Of a DNA stretch of 27,964 nt, positions 20,491 through 27,964 are shown one piece after another (the first letter of the stretch is position 1; each line of letters opens with the position of its first letter). This DNA comes from a bacterium (lineage in GTDB: Bacteria > Patescibacteriota > Patescibacteriia > Patescibacteriales > GWE2-39-37). The translations under genes and the position numbers were made by a program. The stretch is from assembly GCA_021786695.1 (NCBI GenBank), contig JAJYMT010000039.1:1-27964 (forward strand), read 5' to 3'. The notes under the pieces are model-generated. The model had not been told where the DNA came from, made no database searches, and saw only the letters and a list, made by a program, of their open reading frames with translations.

Positions 20491-20978
20491 TGTTAAAAAC
20501 GGCTGGCTATTCAATCATTCTCGGTCTTGATCCCGGGATTGCCGACACCGGCGTCGGGATAATCAAAAAAGAAGGACATCGACTCTCTTCCGTATTTTAT
20601 ACTTCCATTAAAACCGCAGCTAAGTCGCCCCTGGCCGACCGGCTCTCTTTATTAAATACGGAATTGGATAAACTGATCAAAAAATACCGGCCGCAAATCA
20701 TCTCGGTGGAAGAACTTTTTTTCTGCAAGAACATAAAAACCGCGCTCGTAGTCGGCCAAGCCCGCGGCGTCCTGCTCCTGACTGCCAAGCAGAATGGCTT
20801 GCCAATCGTAGAATTCACGCCGCTCCAGGTCAAACAAGCCGTTTCGTCTTACGGCAAGGCCGGCAAACAGCAAGTGCAAAAAATGGTAAAACTTATACTG
20901 AATTTAAAAGAACTGCCTCGCCCTGACGACGCCGCCGACGCTTTGGCCGTCGCTATCTGCGCGGCGAATTCAATATAA
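20490..20978 (+). CDS. ruvC: Holliday junction resolvase RuvC
   Basis: Endonuclease that cuts Holliday junctions. 162 aa. The four acidic metal ligands of the RNase H-like fold are in place: D14 (LGLDPG), E74 (SVEELFF), D147 and D150 (DDAADALA). The DNA-contact segment after E74 (FFCKNIKTALVVGQARG) is normal. RuvA and RuvB are not in the window. The start overlaps the yebC stop. No terminator follows; instead comes the inverted-repeat element 20982-21124. Confidence 0.95.
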   Translation: MLKTAGYSIILGLDPGIADTGVGIIKKEGHRLSSVFYTSIKTAAKSPLADRLSLLNTELDKLIKKYRPQIISVEELFFCKNIKTALVVGQARGVLLLTAKQNGLPIVEFTPLQVKQAVSSYGKAGKQQVQKMVKLILNLKELPRPDDAADALAVAICAANSI

Positions 20979-20981
20979 AAA

Positions 20982-21124
20982 GGATTACGGCGGTTCGTTT
21001 GGCAGACCATCCACAGGCGGCGCAGCTCGGTGCCGCCGGTCTCGGCGGATGCGCCGCCGAGGACTGAGCGAGCCAATTCGCTGGAAATTGACGAGCGTGT
21101 CTGACAAACGAACCGCCGCAATCC
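20982..21124. repeat. 143-bp element with 26-bp terminal inverted repeats
   Basis: Ends 20982-21007 and 21099-21124 are inverted copies matching at 24 of 26 positions (core CGGCGGTTCGTTTG). Inside are nested GC-rich hairpins: GGCGGCGC/GCGCCGCC (21016-21023 with 21051-21058) enclosing CCGCCG/CGGCGG (21033-21038 with 21043-21048), then AGCGA/TCGCT (21067-21082). It fills nearly all of the ruvC-glgA gap. It may be a MITE-like element or a structured leader RNA of the glucan cluster. No transposase or credible frame inside. Confidence 0.75.
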
Positions 21125-21131
21125 CAATATT

Positions 21132-22622
21132 ATGTTAAAAACAAAAAAACTAAAAATCGTCAGTGTTGCAAGCGAGGTTGCGCCGTTCTCCAAATCGGGC
21201 GGGCTTGGCGACGTCGCGCGTAGTTTGCCCAAAGCACTGAAGCGGCCCGGCCATGAGGTGATCGCCATCACGCCGCTCTACGATAAAATAATCGACAAAA
21301 AGGCCCATCGGCTGGAGCTCATTTACCCGGAAGTAAAGGTGTATCTGAACTCGGTGGACACGGTGACCGTCAACTACTGGCGCGGCTATCTCTTACCCGG
21401 CCTGCCGGTTTACTTTGTCGAGAACACCAAATATTTTTCCCGAAAAAAAGAACTCTACGGCTCCAGCCATGAAAACGCCCGCTTCCTGGTTTTTGATGTC
21501 GCGGCGCTGAAACTGCTTTCGCTTCTTAAATTCGAGGCCGACATCATCCATTGCCACGACTGGCAGACCGGCCTGATCCCCTTCTATCTGAAGACCGACT
21601 TCCGTTATTCGAAGAGTTTGGCCGGTGCAAAAACAATCTTCACGATTCATAACCTGGCCTTCCAACTCGGCCGAAATTGGTGGGAGGTGCCGCCGAAAAA
21701 AAAGGACTATGGCAAGCGGCGGATTCCACACATCACCGACCCGGAAATAGAATATATCAACTTTGCCAAACGCGCGATTCTTTCGGCCGACATCATCAAC
21801 ACCGTGAGCGAACAGTACCGGGAAGAGATAATGACCAAGCATTTCGGCCAGGACCTGGAGCGGATCTTGCGCAATCGCGCCGATCGTCTTTTCGGCATCG
21901 TAAACGGCATCGACTACAACGCCTACAACCCAGCGCTCGACCCGGGACTGTTCAAGAATTATGATTACCGTAAAATCCACCGGAAAAAACTGAATAAAGA
22001 ATTCCTGCAGAAAAAATTCGGCCTGAAAGTAAATATGGATCTACCGGTGCTCTGCACCACCTCCCGTGTCACCTTCCAGAAGGGCTTCGAACTGATCTTA
22101 AAAATCCTAGATCAGCTCTTAAAGCACGACCTACAGCTGATCATCATCGGCTCCGGTGACAAGAACTACATCTGCGAGCTGCAAAAATTCGCCAAACAGC
22201 ACCCGAAAAAACTGGCGGTAATCCCTTCGCATGAGGAAAACCAAAAATACGAGACCCTGGTCTACGCCGGCGCCGATATGTTCCTGCTCCCCTCGCATCA
22301 CGAACCCTGCGGCATCAATCAGCTGATCGCCATGCGCTACGGTTGCGTGCCGATCGTCCGCAAGGTCGGCGGCCTCCACGACACGGTGGAGAATTTCGAT
22401 CCGACCGCGCACCAGGGCACCGGCTTCAGCTTCGATCATTTCGATGCCATGTCGTTTTATGAAGCGATCATCCGCGCCCTGGAAGCGTATAAATACCGCA
22501 AGGCCTGGCGCGACATCATGGTGCGCGCGATGAAAGAATCCAACAGCTGGGAGATCCCGGCAAAAAAATATCTGGAACTCTACCGCAAGGCCCTCAAACT
22601 GCCGAAAAATAAATTGAATTAA
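21132..22622 (+). CDS. glgA: glycogen/starch synthase, GT5 family (first copy)
   Basis: Adds glucose from ADP- or UDP-glucose to the non-reducing end of alpha-1,4-glucan. In 496 aa: sugar-nucleotide loop KSGGLGDV (21-28), IIHCHDWQTGLIPFY, TIHNLAFQ, NTVSEQY, NGIDY, and the GT-B C-terminal site SHHEPCGINQLIAMRYG followed by RKVGGLHDTV and a GTGF turn. The His before EPCG replaces the usual Phe. The ATG lies 7 nt after the inverted-repeat element and has no SD. First gene of the six-gene cluster; GH57 starts 1 nt after its stop. Confidence 0.94.
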   Translation: MLKTKKLKIVSVASEVAPFSKSGGLGDVARSLPKALKRPGHEVIAITPLYDKIIDKKAHRLELIYPEVKVYLNSVDTVTVNYWRGYLLPGLPVYFVENTKYFSRKKELYGSSHENARFLVFDVAALKLLSLLKFEADIIHCHDWQTGLIPFYLKTDFRYSKSLAGAKTIFTIHNLAFQLGRNWWEVPPKKKDYGKRRIPHITDPEIEYINFAKRAILSADIINTVSEQYREEIMTKHFGQDLERILRNRADRLFGIVNGIDYNAYNPALDPGLFKNYDYRKIHRKKLNKEFLQKKFGLKVNMDLPVLCTTSRVTFQKGFELILKILDQLLKHDLQLIIIGSGDKNYICELQKFAKQHPKKLAVIPSHEENQKYETLVYAGADMFLLPSHHEPCGINQLIAMRYGCVPIVRKVGGLHDTVENFDPTAHQGTGFSFDHFDAMSFYEAIIRALEAYKYRKAWRDIMVRAMKESNSWEIPAKKYLELYRKALKLPKNKLN

Positions 22623-22623
22623 T

Positions 22624-23766
22624 ATGCTTTGGCTGAATTTATTACATCTCTACCAACCAGCCAACATCGACAAGAAGCACCTGGTGCTGGCGACCGAAAA
22701 AAGCTACGAGCGGATCTTGCGCGCGCTGGAAGAACATCCGGAAATCAAATTCACCCTGAATATCGCCGGTTGCCTCTTGGTCCGCTGGGACGAAGAACTT
22801 GGACGAGCCGACCTGATCAGACGGTTTAAAAAACTCCTCCATCGCGGCCAGATTGAACTTACCGGCTCGGCGGCCTACCACGCCCTATTGCCGCTGGTGA
22901 GCGAAGCGGAGGCGGAAGCGCAGATCATCGAGCAGGAAAAAGTCCTCAAAAAATATTTCGGCGCGCGGATTAAACTCAAAGGATTTTTTCTGCCCGAGCT
23001 CGCCTATTCGCCGGCCGTCGCCAAGCTGATAAAACGTCGCGGCTACCGCTGGCTGATGCTCGATGAGATCAGCGCCGGAAAAAAAATCGAAACGGAAAAA
23101 ATCTACTTGGACAAAAATAGCAATCTGAAAATTATTTTCCGCAACCGCCGGTTTTCTGAAAGTTTCGTGCCGGAGACAATCTTAAAAAATATCGACAAAA
23201 AACAAATTGTCGTCACCGCCTCTGATGCCGAACTTTACGGCCTGCGGCACCTCGACCAGCCGGCCAGTTTCGAGAAACTGCTGAAAAATAAGAATCTTCG
23301 GACCGAAACATTATCCGCGTTTCTTAATCAGCGGGCAAAGATGGAGAAAATCAAATTGCGCCCCGCTTCCTGGCAATCGACCGAAAAAGAATTAAAGGAT
23401 CATCTCCCCTTTGCCCTCTGGCAAAATCCAAACAACAAGATACAAAAAAATTTATGGCAACTGGCTCATCTAGCCGAACGACTGGCCGCCGAAAACAAAA
23501 AGGATAAAAACGGCTGGTGGGCACGCTGGCATCTGGTGCGCGGCCTCGCTAGCTGCACCTTCTGGTGGGCCTCCAATCACGATTTCCGCAAAGTGTTCGG
23601 TCCGCTCGCCTGGAACCCGGACGAAGTGGAAAAGGGCATCAATGAACTGGCCCGATCAATCCGATCACTGGAAAAATCTACCAACCTCAAGACCAAGCTG
23701 GGAGCCGAAAAACTGATCACGGAAACAAAAAATATTCTTTGGCAAACCCACTGGAAAAACAGGTAG
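22624..23766 (+). CDS. GH57-like glycoside hydrolase / transferase, short form
   Basis: GH57 enzymes act on alpha-glucans (amylase, 4-alpha-glucanotransferase or branching). In 380 aa the family motifs are visible: HLYQP (8-12), GQIELTGSAAYHALLPL (75-91), a nucleophile candidate E125 in GFFLPELAYSP, and acid/base candidate D201 in TASDAELYGL. The C-terminal helices hold the Trp-rich WWARWHLVRG and FWWASNHDF. It is shorter than typical 500-700-aa amylases, as in some core-only members. The position between two glycogen synthases suggests a branching or trimming role, but activity is not decided by sequence. Start 1 nt after glgA, no SD. Confidence 0.85.
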   Translation: MLWLNLLHLYQPANIDKKHLVLATEKSYERILRALEEHPEIKFTLNIAGCLLVRWDEELGRADLIRRFKKLLHRGQIELTGSAAYHALLPLVSEAEAEAQIIEQEKVLKKYFGARIKLKGFFLPELAYSPAVAKLIKRRGYRWLMLDEISAGKKIETEKIYLDKNSNLKIIFRNRRFSESFVPETILKNIDKKQIVVTASDAELYGLRHLDQPASFEKLLKNKNLRTETLSAFLNQRAKMEKIKLRPASWQSTEKELKDHLPFALWQNPNNKIQKNLWQLAHLAERLAAENKKDKNGWWARWHLVRGLASCTFWWASNHDFRKVFGPLAWNPDEVEKGINELARSIRSLEKSTNLKTKLGAEKLITETKNILWQTHWKNR

Positions 23767-23773
23767 CAGTTTT

Positions 23774-23843
23774 CAGGTTTCAGTTGTTAGTGAAAAATAA
23801 CAAAATAAAATTTTAATATCTGAGATCTGACACCTGAAACCTG
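23774..23843. repeat. inverted repeat in the GH57-kinase gap
   Basis: CAGGTTTCAG (23774-23783) and CTGAAACCTG (23834-23843) form 10-bp arms around 50 AT-rich nt. Heptamer-like TTTCAGG/CCTGAAA words resemble the other dispersed repeats. No gene in 23767-23854. Confidence 0.75.
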
Positions 23844-23854
23844 TAAACTATACT

Positions 23855-24880
23855 ATGAATATCATCCTACAACTGCTCGACCCTGATTTCGTAAAGGGGC
23901 TGTTCAAAAAAGAACTTTTGCCGGTCTGCCCGGAGATCACCGAGATAAAAGAGATAAAAATCGAGCCGGTCAAAAAGCACGTCTGGCGCACTACCTACCA
24001 CGTAGTATTCCGCTTCATCACTACCTTGGCGGACCAAAATGGCGCCGAGCTGACCTGGCAGATTTACTGTTCCGCCCACAGCTCCGAGCCGCGCGAGAAT
24101 GTTCACGAAGCGCTGAAATTCCTCTGGGGGCAGAGCTTCAGCCAAAATGATCTGACGGTGCCGCGACCGCTGTTCTATTCCCCGGCCTTCCGCGCCGTCT
24201 TTTATCAGGGTGTCGAAGGCAAACTGATGTATGCGGCGATGAAAGAGAGGAATTATTCGGAGATCGAAATCGCCCTGACCAAGACCGCCGCCTGGTTTGC
24301 CAAACTCCACGCCCTGCCGACGGCGGAAGCGAAAAATTTCAACCCGCAGAACAGCCGCATCGCCACGGTCGTTCCCGGCAAGGATCATATCCTGGAAAAA
24401 ATCAGCGCTTTGTACCCCGAGCACCTGAAGGCGTACGAAAAATTTTACCATTTGTTCGTCTTGCGCGAGGAGAGTTTCCTTGGTTCGAGCGAACGGCACT
24501 GGTACGCCCACGGCGACGCCCATCCGGAAAATATCATTATCTTGCCGAACCACAAACTGGCGATGATCGATTTCGCCGACTTCTGCCTGTCGGATTTCGC
24601 GCGCGACCTGGGAACCTTCCTGCAACAGCTTGAATACATGGCTAACCGCCGGATCGGCGAGCACGGTTACACCGAAAAAATCAAAAAACTTTTCCTGTCC
24701 TCCTATCTCGATTTCGCGAAGATCAAGCTGGATGAATCGCTCGAGGCGCGCATCGCCAACTACTACAACTGGACCGCCATCCGCACCGCCAATTATTTCC
24801 TGTTCAAGCACGATCCACAGCCGGAAAGCGCCCGCCCGCTGATCGAACTGGTCTGCCGAAATTTGAACATAAAAAAATAA
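23855..24880 (+). CDS. APH/choline-kinase-type phosphotransferase
   Basis: Small-molecule kinase of the protein-kinase-like APH fold. 341 aa. Catalytic loop HGDAHPENIII (219-229, base D221, N226), metal-binding IDFADF (238-243) and DLGTFLQQ (251-258). The N-terminal half is mixed beta, with K40/K41 and a conserved-looking GVEGKLMY (119-126). The substrate is unknown. Family members in glucan pathways include maltokinases, so a sugar kinase for this cluster is a hypothesis. An antibiotic kinase is unlikely from context. It follows GH57 after an 88-nt repeat-containing gap. Confidence 0.82.
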   Translation: MNIILQLLDPDFVKGLFKKELLPVCPEITEIKEIKIEPVKKHVWRTTYHVVFRFITTLADQNGAELTWQIYCSAHSSEPRENVHEALKFLWGQSFSQNDLTVPRPLFYSPAFRAVFYQGVEGKLMYAAMKERNYSEIEIALTKTAAWFAKLHALPTAEAKNFNPQNSRIATVVPGKDHILEKISALYPEHLKAYEKFYHLFVLREESFLGSSERHWYAHGDAHPENIIILPNHKLAMIDFADFCLSDFARDLGTFLQQLEYMANRRIGEHGYTEKIKKLFLSSYLDFAKIKLDESLEARIANYYNWTAIRTANYFLFKHDPQPESARPLIELVCRNLNIKK

Positions 24881-24905
24881 TTATTTTAACAATCTTTAAA
24901 CCGAT

Positions 24906-25769
24906 ATGCTGATCGACCTGCAAATCCACTCGACTTATTCCGACGGCTACCTCACCCCGACAGAGGTCGCGCGCTTCCTCGCGGCCCAGGGCGTGAAAGT
25001 CGCCGCGCTCACCGACCACAACACGGTCTCCGGCTGGAGCGAGTTCCAGCGCGCCTGCAAGAACGAGGGCATCAAGCCGATCGTCGGCGTCGAACTCTAC
25101 ACCAAACTGGGACGCAAACACATCAGCGTCCTGTGGTACAACTTCGACCCGAGCGACCCGGAACTGCATGCGATCCTGCGCTCCAGCCAGGTCCGCCGCC
25201 GCAACCAGGTCAGGAAGATCCTCTCCAAGATGGTCGACCGCGGCTTCAAGATCGATCCGGAGAAACTGCTCGACAAATACAGCCATTATATCTCGATCAA
25301 CCATCTGATCGACGATCTCTTGGCCGAACCAGCCAACCGTAAAAAAATCAAAAATGAATTGGGCCTGTCGCACCCGCGCGAAGAAGACATTATCCACTAT
25401 TATTTTTACCACACCCGCAACACCAAACTGCACAATGCCTGCATCGATCTCAAGCGCATCGTCCGTCTGAAAAAACGGCTGGGCGGACAACTGATCTTCA
25501 ACCATCCGGCCAGATACAACCAACTGAAAAAAGACCTGATCGTCGAACTGAAAAAAACCGGCATCGACGGCCTGGAAGCGCTCTCGCCCCACCATTCGGT
25601 CGGCGCCGTACTGTACGCCCAGGCCCTGGCGCAGGAATTAAGAATGATCATGACCGGCGGCTCGGATTTCCACCGCCAAGAACTCACCCGCGGGCCGCTC
25701 AAGGACGCCTGGCAATATTTCAAGATCGATTCCTCCAACCTGCTTGATATTAAAAAAATCATCGCCTGA
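24906..25769 (+). CDS. PHP-domain phosphoesterase
   Basis: Metal-dependent phosphoesterase fold of the PHP superfamily (related to 3',5'-nucleotide phosphatases). 287 aa. Motifs: DLQIHSTYSDG (4-14), LTDHNT (35-40), GVE (61-63), NHPARYNQ (about 200) and GSDFH (about 255). The first metal histidine of the usual HxH is Gln6 here (QxH), which suggests an altered metal site, though the rest is intact. It starts 25 nt after the kinase gene and ends 2 nt before the next. The role in the cluster (for example removal of a sugar or nucleotide phosphate) is open. Confidence 0.88.
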   Translation: MLIDLQIHSTYSDGYLTPTEVARFLAAQGVKVAALTDHNTVSGWSEFQRACKNEGIKPIVGVELYTKLGRKHISVLWYNFDPSDPELHAILRSSQVRRRNQVRKILSKMVDRGFKIDPEKLLDKYSHYISINHLIDDLLAEPANRKKIKNELGLSHPREEDIIHYYFYHTRNTKLHNACIDLKRIVRLKKRLGGQLIFNHPARYNQLKKDLIVELKKTGIDGLEALSPHHSVGAVLYAQALAQELRMIMTGGSDFHRQELTRGPLKDAWQYFKIDSSNLLDIKKIIA

Positions 25770-25771
25770 TC

Positions 25772-26338
25772 ATGCACCACCTGATTTTTGAAGGCGCCGA
25801 GCTTTCCGGTAAAAGCTGGCTCATGTCGCAAGTATACGGTTACCTGGAACCGAAGTATAACCGGAGTAAGTTCGCGCTGGACGGCTGCCATTGGTTTAAT
25901 TGCGACCTTGGTCTTTTCGGCGGCGAGCACGGCCGGGCGGTAATCGAACATTACGGCGCCATTTTTAAAGAACTCGCCGGTAAAAACTTGCTGGTGGAAA
26001 AATTCCACCTGTCCGACATCGTCTACGGCCGCCTGCACCGCGGCCTGGAGATTGATTACTCCGATCTCGAAAAAGCACTTGCCGAACTCGGTTTTAAGAT
26101 CATCCTCTGCCTTTTTCCGGAAGACGAAAAAGTCATCGCCGAGCGGCTCTCTGACCGGCTCCGGCTCTACCCGCATTACGCGCGCATCGCGCAAGCACCC
26201 GGCTGGTACCTCAGACAGCAACGGGAATATCTTAAAGAGGCAGGCAGGTCATCGCTGCCGCATCTGAAATTGGAGGTTGAAAAATTTCCGGATACGGACG
26301 CGGCCGGCAAGATCCTCGCCTGGCTCGGCGAAAAATAA
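25772..26338 (+). CDS. small P-loop kinase-like protein
   Basis: 188 aa with an N-terminal Walker A, GAELSGKS (8-15), and LLVEKFHLSDIVYGR (about 73-87), the region that holds the DR[YF]-like motif in thymidylate and deoxynucleoside kinases. ERLSDRLRLYP fits the lid/arginine region. It is therefore likely a nucleotide or nucleoside kinase relative, but the specific substrate is not recognised. Gaps are 2 nt to the PHP gene and 3 nt to the second glgA, so it is certainly in the same operon. Confidence 0.75.
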   Translation: MHHLIFEGAELSGKSWLMSQVYGYLEPKYNRSKFALDGCHWFNCDLGLFGGEHGRAVIEHYGAIFKELAGKNLLVEKFHLSDIVYGRLHRGLEIDYSDLEKALAELGFKIILCLFPEDEKVIAERLSDRLRLYPHYARIAQAPGWYLRQQREYLKEAGRSSLPHLKLEVEKFPDTDAAGKILAWLGEK

Positions 26339-26341
26339 ACC

Positions 26342-27805
26342 ATGGTCAAAAAACAGCCAAAAATCCTGATGGCCGCGGCCGAGGCCGCGCCGCTCGCCAA
26401 AGTAGGCGGGCTCGGTGACGTGGTCGGCGCGCTGCCGAAAGAACTTAAACGCCTGGGCGCGGAAATAAAAATCATCATCCCCTTCTACGGCTCGATCGAT
26501 CAAAAAAAATTTCCGGTTGCGCAAATCGGCAAACCGCTGACGATCGTGACGGGCGGGGGTAAAGAAACATTTTCCGTCTGGCACCATTATCTGGGGCCGG
26601 AAAAGATTGAAATCATTCTGTTGCGCCACCGCTTTTTCGACGGTCAAGAAGTATACCGCGGCGGCCGCGTCGGTTCGCACGATCGTTACACGCGCACCCC
26701 AGCCGACATCAAGCGGTTCGCCTTCTTTTCCGCCGCCGCCCTAGCCGCGATCAAAACGCTCGGCTGGCAACCGGACGTGATCCACTGCCACGACTGGCAC
26801 ACTGCCCTGATTCCCGATCTTTTAAAAACCGTTTACAAAAACGAGCGGTTTTTTTCCAAGACCAGGACCCTCTACACCATCCACAACCTGGCCAACCAGG
26901 GCATGGTCGGTCCGGAAATCATCGGTTTCACCAAGATCGACCCAACCCTGCCGTCGATCAGGGCCGACCTCAAAAATGGCGATCTGAATTTCATGGTGCA
27001 GGGGATACTCGGCGCCGACCTGGTGAACACGGTCAGCCCCACCTACAGCAAGGAAATCCTTCATCACTACCAGGGCGCCGGTATTGAAAAAATTCTTAGG
27101 AAACGAAAAAAATCCCTATCCGGTATCTTAAACGGCATCGATACCGAACTCTTTAATCCGGCCACCGATCCGTTGATTGCTCAAAATTACACCTTCAAAA
27201 CGATCAAAAACAAAACCATCAACAAGTCGGCTCTAGAAAAAGCGGCCTTCTGGCAAAAAAATAAAACACCGATAGTAGGGCTGGTGTCGCGCCTGGTCTG
27301 GCAAAAGGGCCTCGAATTGATTGATGATGTTCTCCTGGAACTTCCCTGCCGATTCGTAATTCTGGGCTCCGGTAACAAAGATATTGAGGATAAACTCCTT
27401 GGATTAGCAAAAAAATATCCGGACAAATTTTTCGTAAAAATTGGTTTTGATTTAAAATTAGCCCAATTGATCTATGCTGGCTCTGATATATTTTTGATGC
27501 CTTCGCAATTCGAGCCCTGCGGCCTGTCCCAGATGGTCGCGATGCGGTACGGCACTATTCCGGTAGTAAGAAAGACCGGCGGGCTGGCCGATACAGTTAA
27601 TAAACTTAACGGCTTCGCTTACCTCGAACAAAAGCAAAAAAACCTTATAAAGGCACTAAAATCGGCTCTTGATACCTATTCTACTAAACCAGATAAATGG
27701 CTTAAATTACAGAAAAAAGGAATGGATACCGATTTTTCCTGGGGAGAGGCGGCTAAAAAATACCTTAGAATCTACAATAAACTTATCCTTGCTAATATTA
27801 AATAA
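26342..27805 (+). CDS. glgA: glycogen/starch synthase, GT5 family (second copy)
   Basis: 487 aa with the same motifs as the first copy: KVGGLGDV (20-27), VIHCHDWHTALIPDL, TIHNLANQ, NTVSPTY, NGIDTELFNP, and SQFEPCGLSQMVAMRYG, followed by RKTGGLADTV. Here EPCG has the usual preceding Phe, but the later GTGF turn reads NGFAY. The two copies are clearly paralogous yet diverged in opposite places, so they may differ in acceptor or donor. Composition changes inside the gene: counted GC is 63% at 26761-26820 and 30-33% in lines after 27421. It starts 3 nt after the kinase; no terminator follows. Confidence 0.94.
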   Translation: MVKKQPKILMAAAEAAPLAKVGGLGDVVGALPKELKRLGAEIKIIIPFYGSIDQKKFPVAQIGKPLTIVTGGGKETFSVWHHYLGPEKIEIILLRHRFFDGQEVYRGGRVGSHDRYTRTPADIKRFAFFSAAALAAIKTLGWQPDVIHCHDWHTALIPDLLKTVYKNERFFSKTRTLYTIHNLANQGMVGPEIIGFTKIDPTLPSIRADLKNGDLNFMVQGILGADLVNTVSPTYSKEILHHYQGAGIEKILRKRKKSLSGILNGIDTELFNPATDPLIAQNYTFKTIKNKTINKSALEKAAFWQKNKTPIVGLVSRLVWQKGLELIDDVLLELPCRFVILGSGNKDIEDKLLGLAKKYPDKFFVKIGFDLKLAQLIYAGSDIFLMPSQFEPCGLSQMVAMRYGTIPVVRKTGGLADTVNKLNGFAYLEQKQKNLIKALKSALDTYSTKPDKWLKLQKKGMDTDFSWGEAAKKYLRIYNKLILANIK

Positions 27806-27819
27806 ATTATCTATATTCA

Positions 27820-27848
27820 TTGACAATTTTGCTAATTTTTGCTACAAT
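27820..27848 (+). promoter_or_regulatory. near-consensus promoter at the window end
   Basis: TTGACA (27820-27825), 17-nt spacer, extended -10 TGC-TACAAT (hexamer 27843-27848). Expected start near 27855. The strongest promoter in the window. Confidence 0.8.
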
Positions 27849-27862
27849 TACATTATAGTGAC

Positions 27863-27888
27863 TTAAGTCCACAAAAATGTGGACTTAA
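27863..27888 (+). promoter_or_regulatory. hairpin in the 5' leader of the last gene
   Basis: TTAAGTCCACA (27863-27873) and TGTGGACTTAA (27878-27888), perfect 11-bp arms with AAAA loop, about 8 nt after the expected start. It is followed by an unstructured A/C-only-like leader (27889-27914). It could be a stabiliser, an operator or a translation element. Confidence 0.7.
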
Positions 27889-27914
27889 ACACAAAACAAA
27901 AACAAACACAAAAA

Positions 27915-27964
27915 ATGACTTTTTCTAAAATTAGCCAATCCGGCCTTTCTTTCTCATATTTGGG
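27915..27964 (+). CDS. start of a gene running off the window
   Basis: ATG at 27915 opens a frame (MTFSKISQSGLSFSYLG) with no stop to the window end. It follows a strong promoter, hairpin and A/C-rich leader of about 60 nt without SD. Too short to identify. Confidence 0.5.
   Translation, partial: MTFSKISQSGLSFSYL

Noticed and set aside
23849..23854. TATACT immediately before the APH kinase ATG as a promoter
   Set aside because: With no spacing to the ATG, transcription would begin inside the coding region, and the cluster is probably co-transcribed.
23867..25595. Long minus-strand frames of 314 and 263 codons opposite the APH kinase and PHP genes
   Set aside because: Both mirror well-supported plus-strand genes with catalytic motifs. 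They arise from low stop frequency in GC-rich antisense codons.
25406..26221. Minus-strand frame of 271 codons across the PHP-kinase junction
   Set aside because: Antisense to two real genes with motif support.

Overview
The window looks like chromosomal DNA of a member of the Candidate Phyla Radiation (Patescibacteria, most like the Parcubacteria group). This placement is inference. It rests on compact, mostly non-Shine-Dalgarno genes, a bacterial Elp3-type radical-SAM/acetyltransferase, a secreted bactofilin-like protein, a single-chain phosphoglucose/phosphomannose isomerase, and many short AT-rich heptamer repeats and small palindromes between and inside genes. UGA is used as a stop (manC, yebC), so the code is standard. 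No phage, transposase, rRNA or CRISPR was seen.

Layout. 1-7747 (minus strand): a partial methyltransferase, RecQ helicase, the folate enzymes FolD and GlyA, a Nudix hydrolase, an AlkD-like DNA glycosylase and Elp3. 7737-10818 (plus): an unrecognised 90-aa gene with its own promoter, SD and terminator; a secreted bactofilin-like membrane protein; a phosphomannomutase/phosphoglucomutase. 10831-15529 (minus): a small secreted protein; the trpS-gdhA-98-aa gene set; tsaD; tRNA-Glu(UUC). 15549-19680 (minus): manC, a phosphoglucose/phosphomannose isomerase and a two-gene ABC-2 exporter, read as one operon. 19757-27805 (plus): yebC-ruvC, then a six-gene glycogen/alpha-glucan-like cluster with two glycogen synthases around a GH57-like protein, an APH-type kinase, a PHP phosphoesterase and a small P-loop kinase. 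A strong promoter with a hairpin leader and the start of another gene close the window.

How the genes fit together. The isomerase, the mutase and ManC together can convert fructose-6-phosphate to GDP-mannose, and the mutase could also supply glucose-1-phosphate toward the glucan cluster (no glgC is present). FolD and GlyA form a one-carbon pair. RecQ, RuvC, AlkD and possibly Nudix are genome maintenance. Elp3, TsaD, TrpS and tRNA-Glu belong to translation.

The most unusual signals are: (1) short repeats and palindromes lying in frame inside conserved genes (methyltransferase, elp3 three times, tsaD twice), matching intergenic repeat types; (2) -10 boxes only 6-9 nt before the ATG in four genes without SD, suggesting leaderless mRNAs; (3) a 143-bp element with 26-bp terminal inverted repeats before the first glgA; (4) the glucan cluster itself; and (5) several structured or palindromic intergenic segments, including one beside tRNA-Glu.
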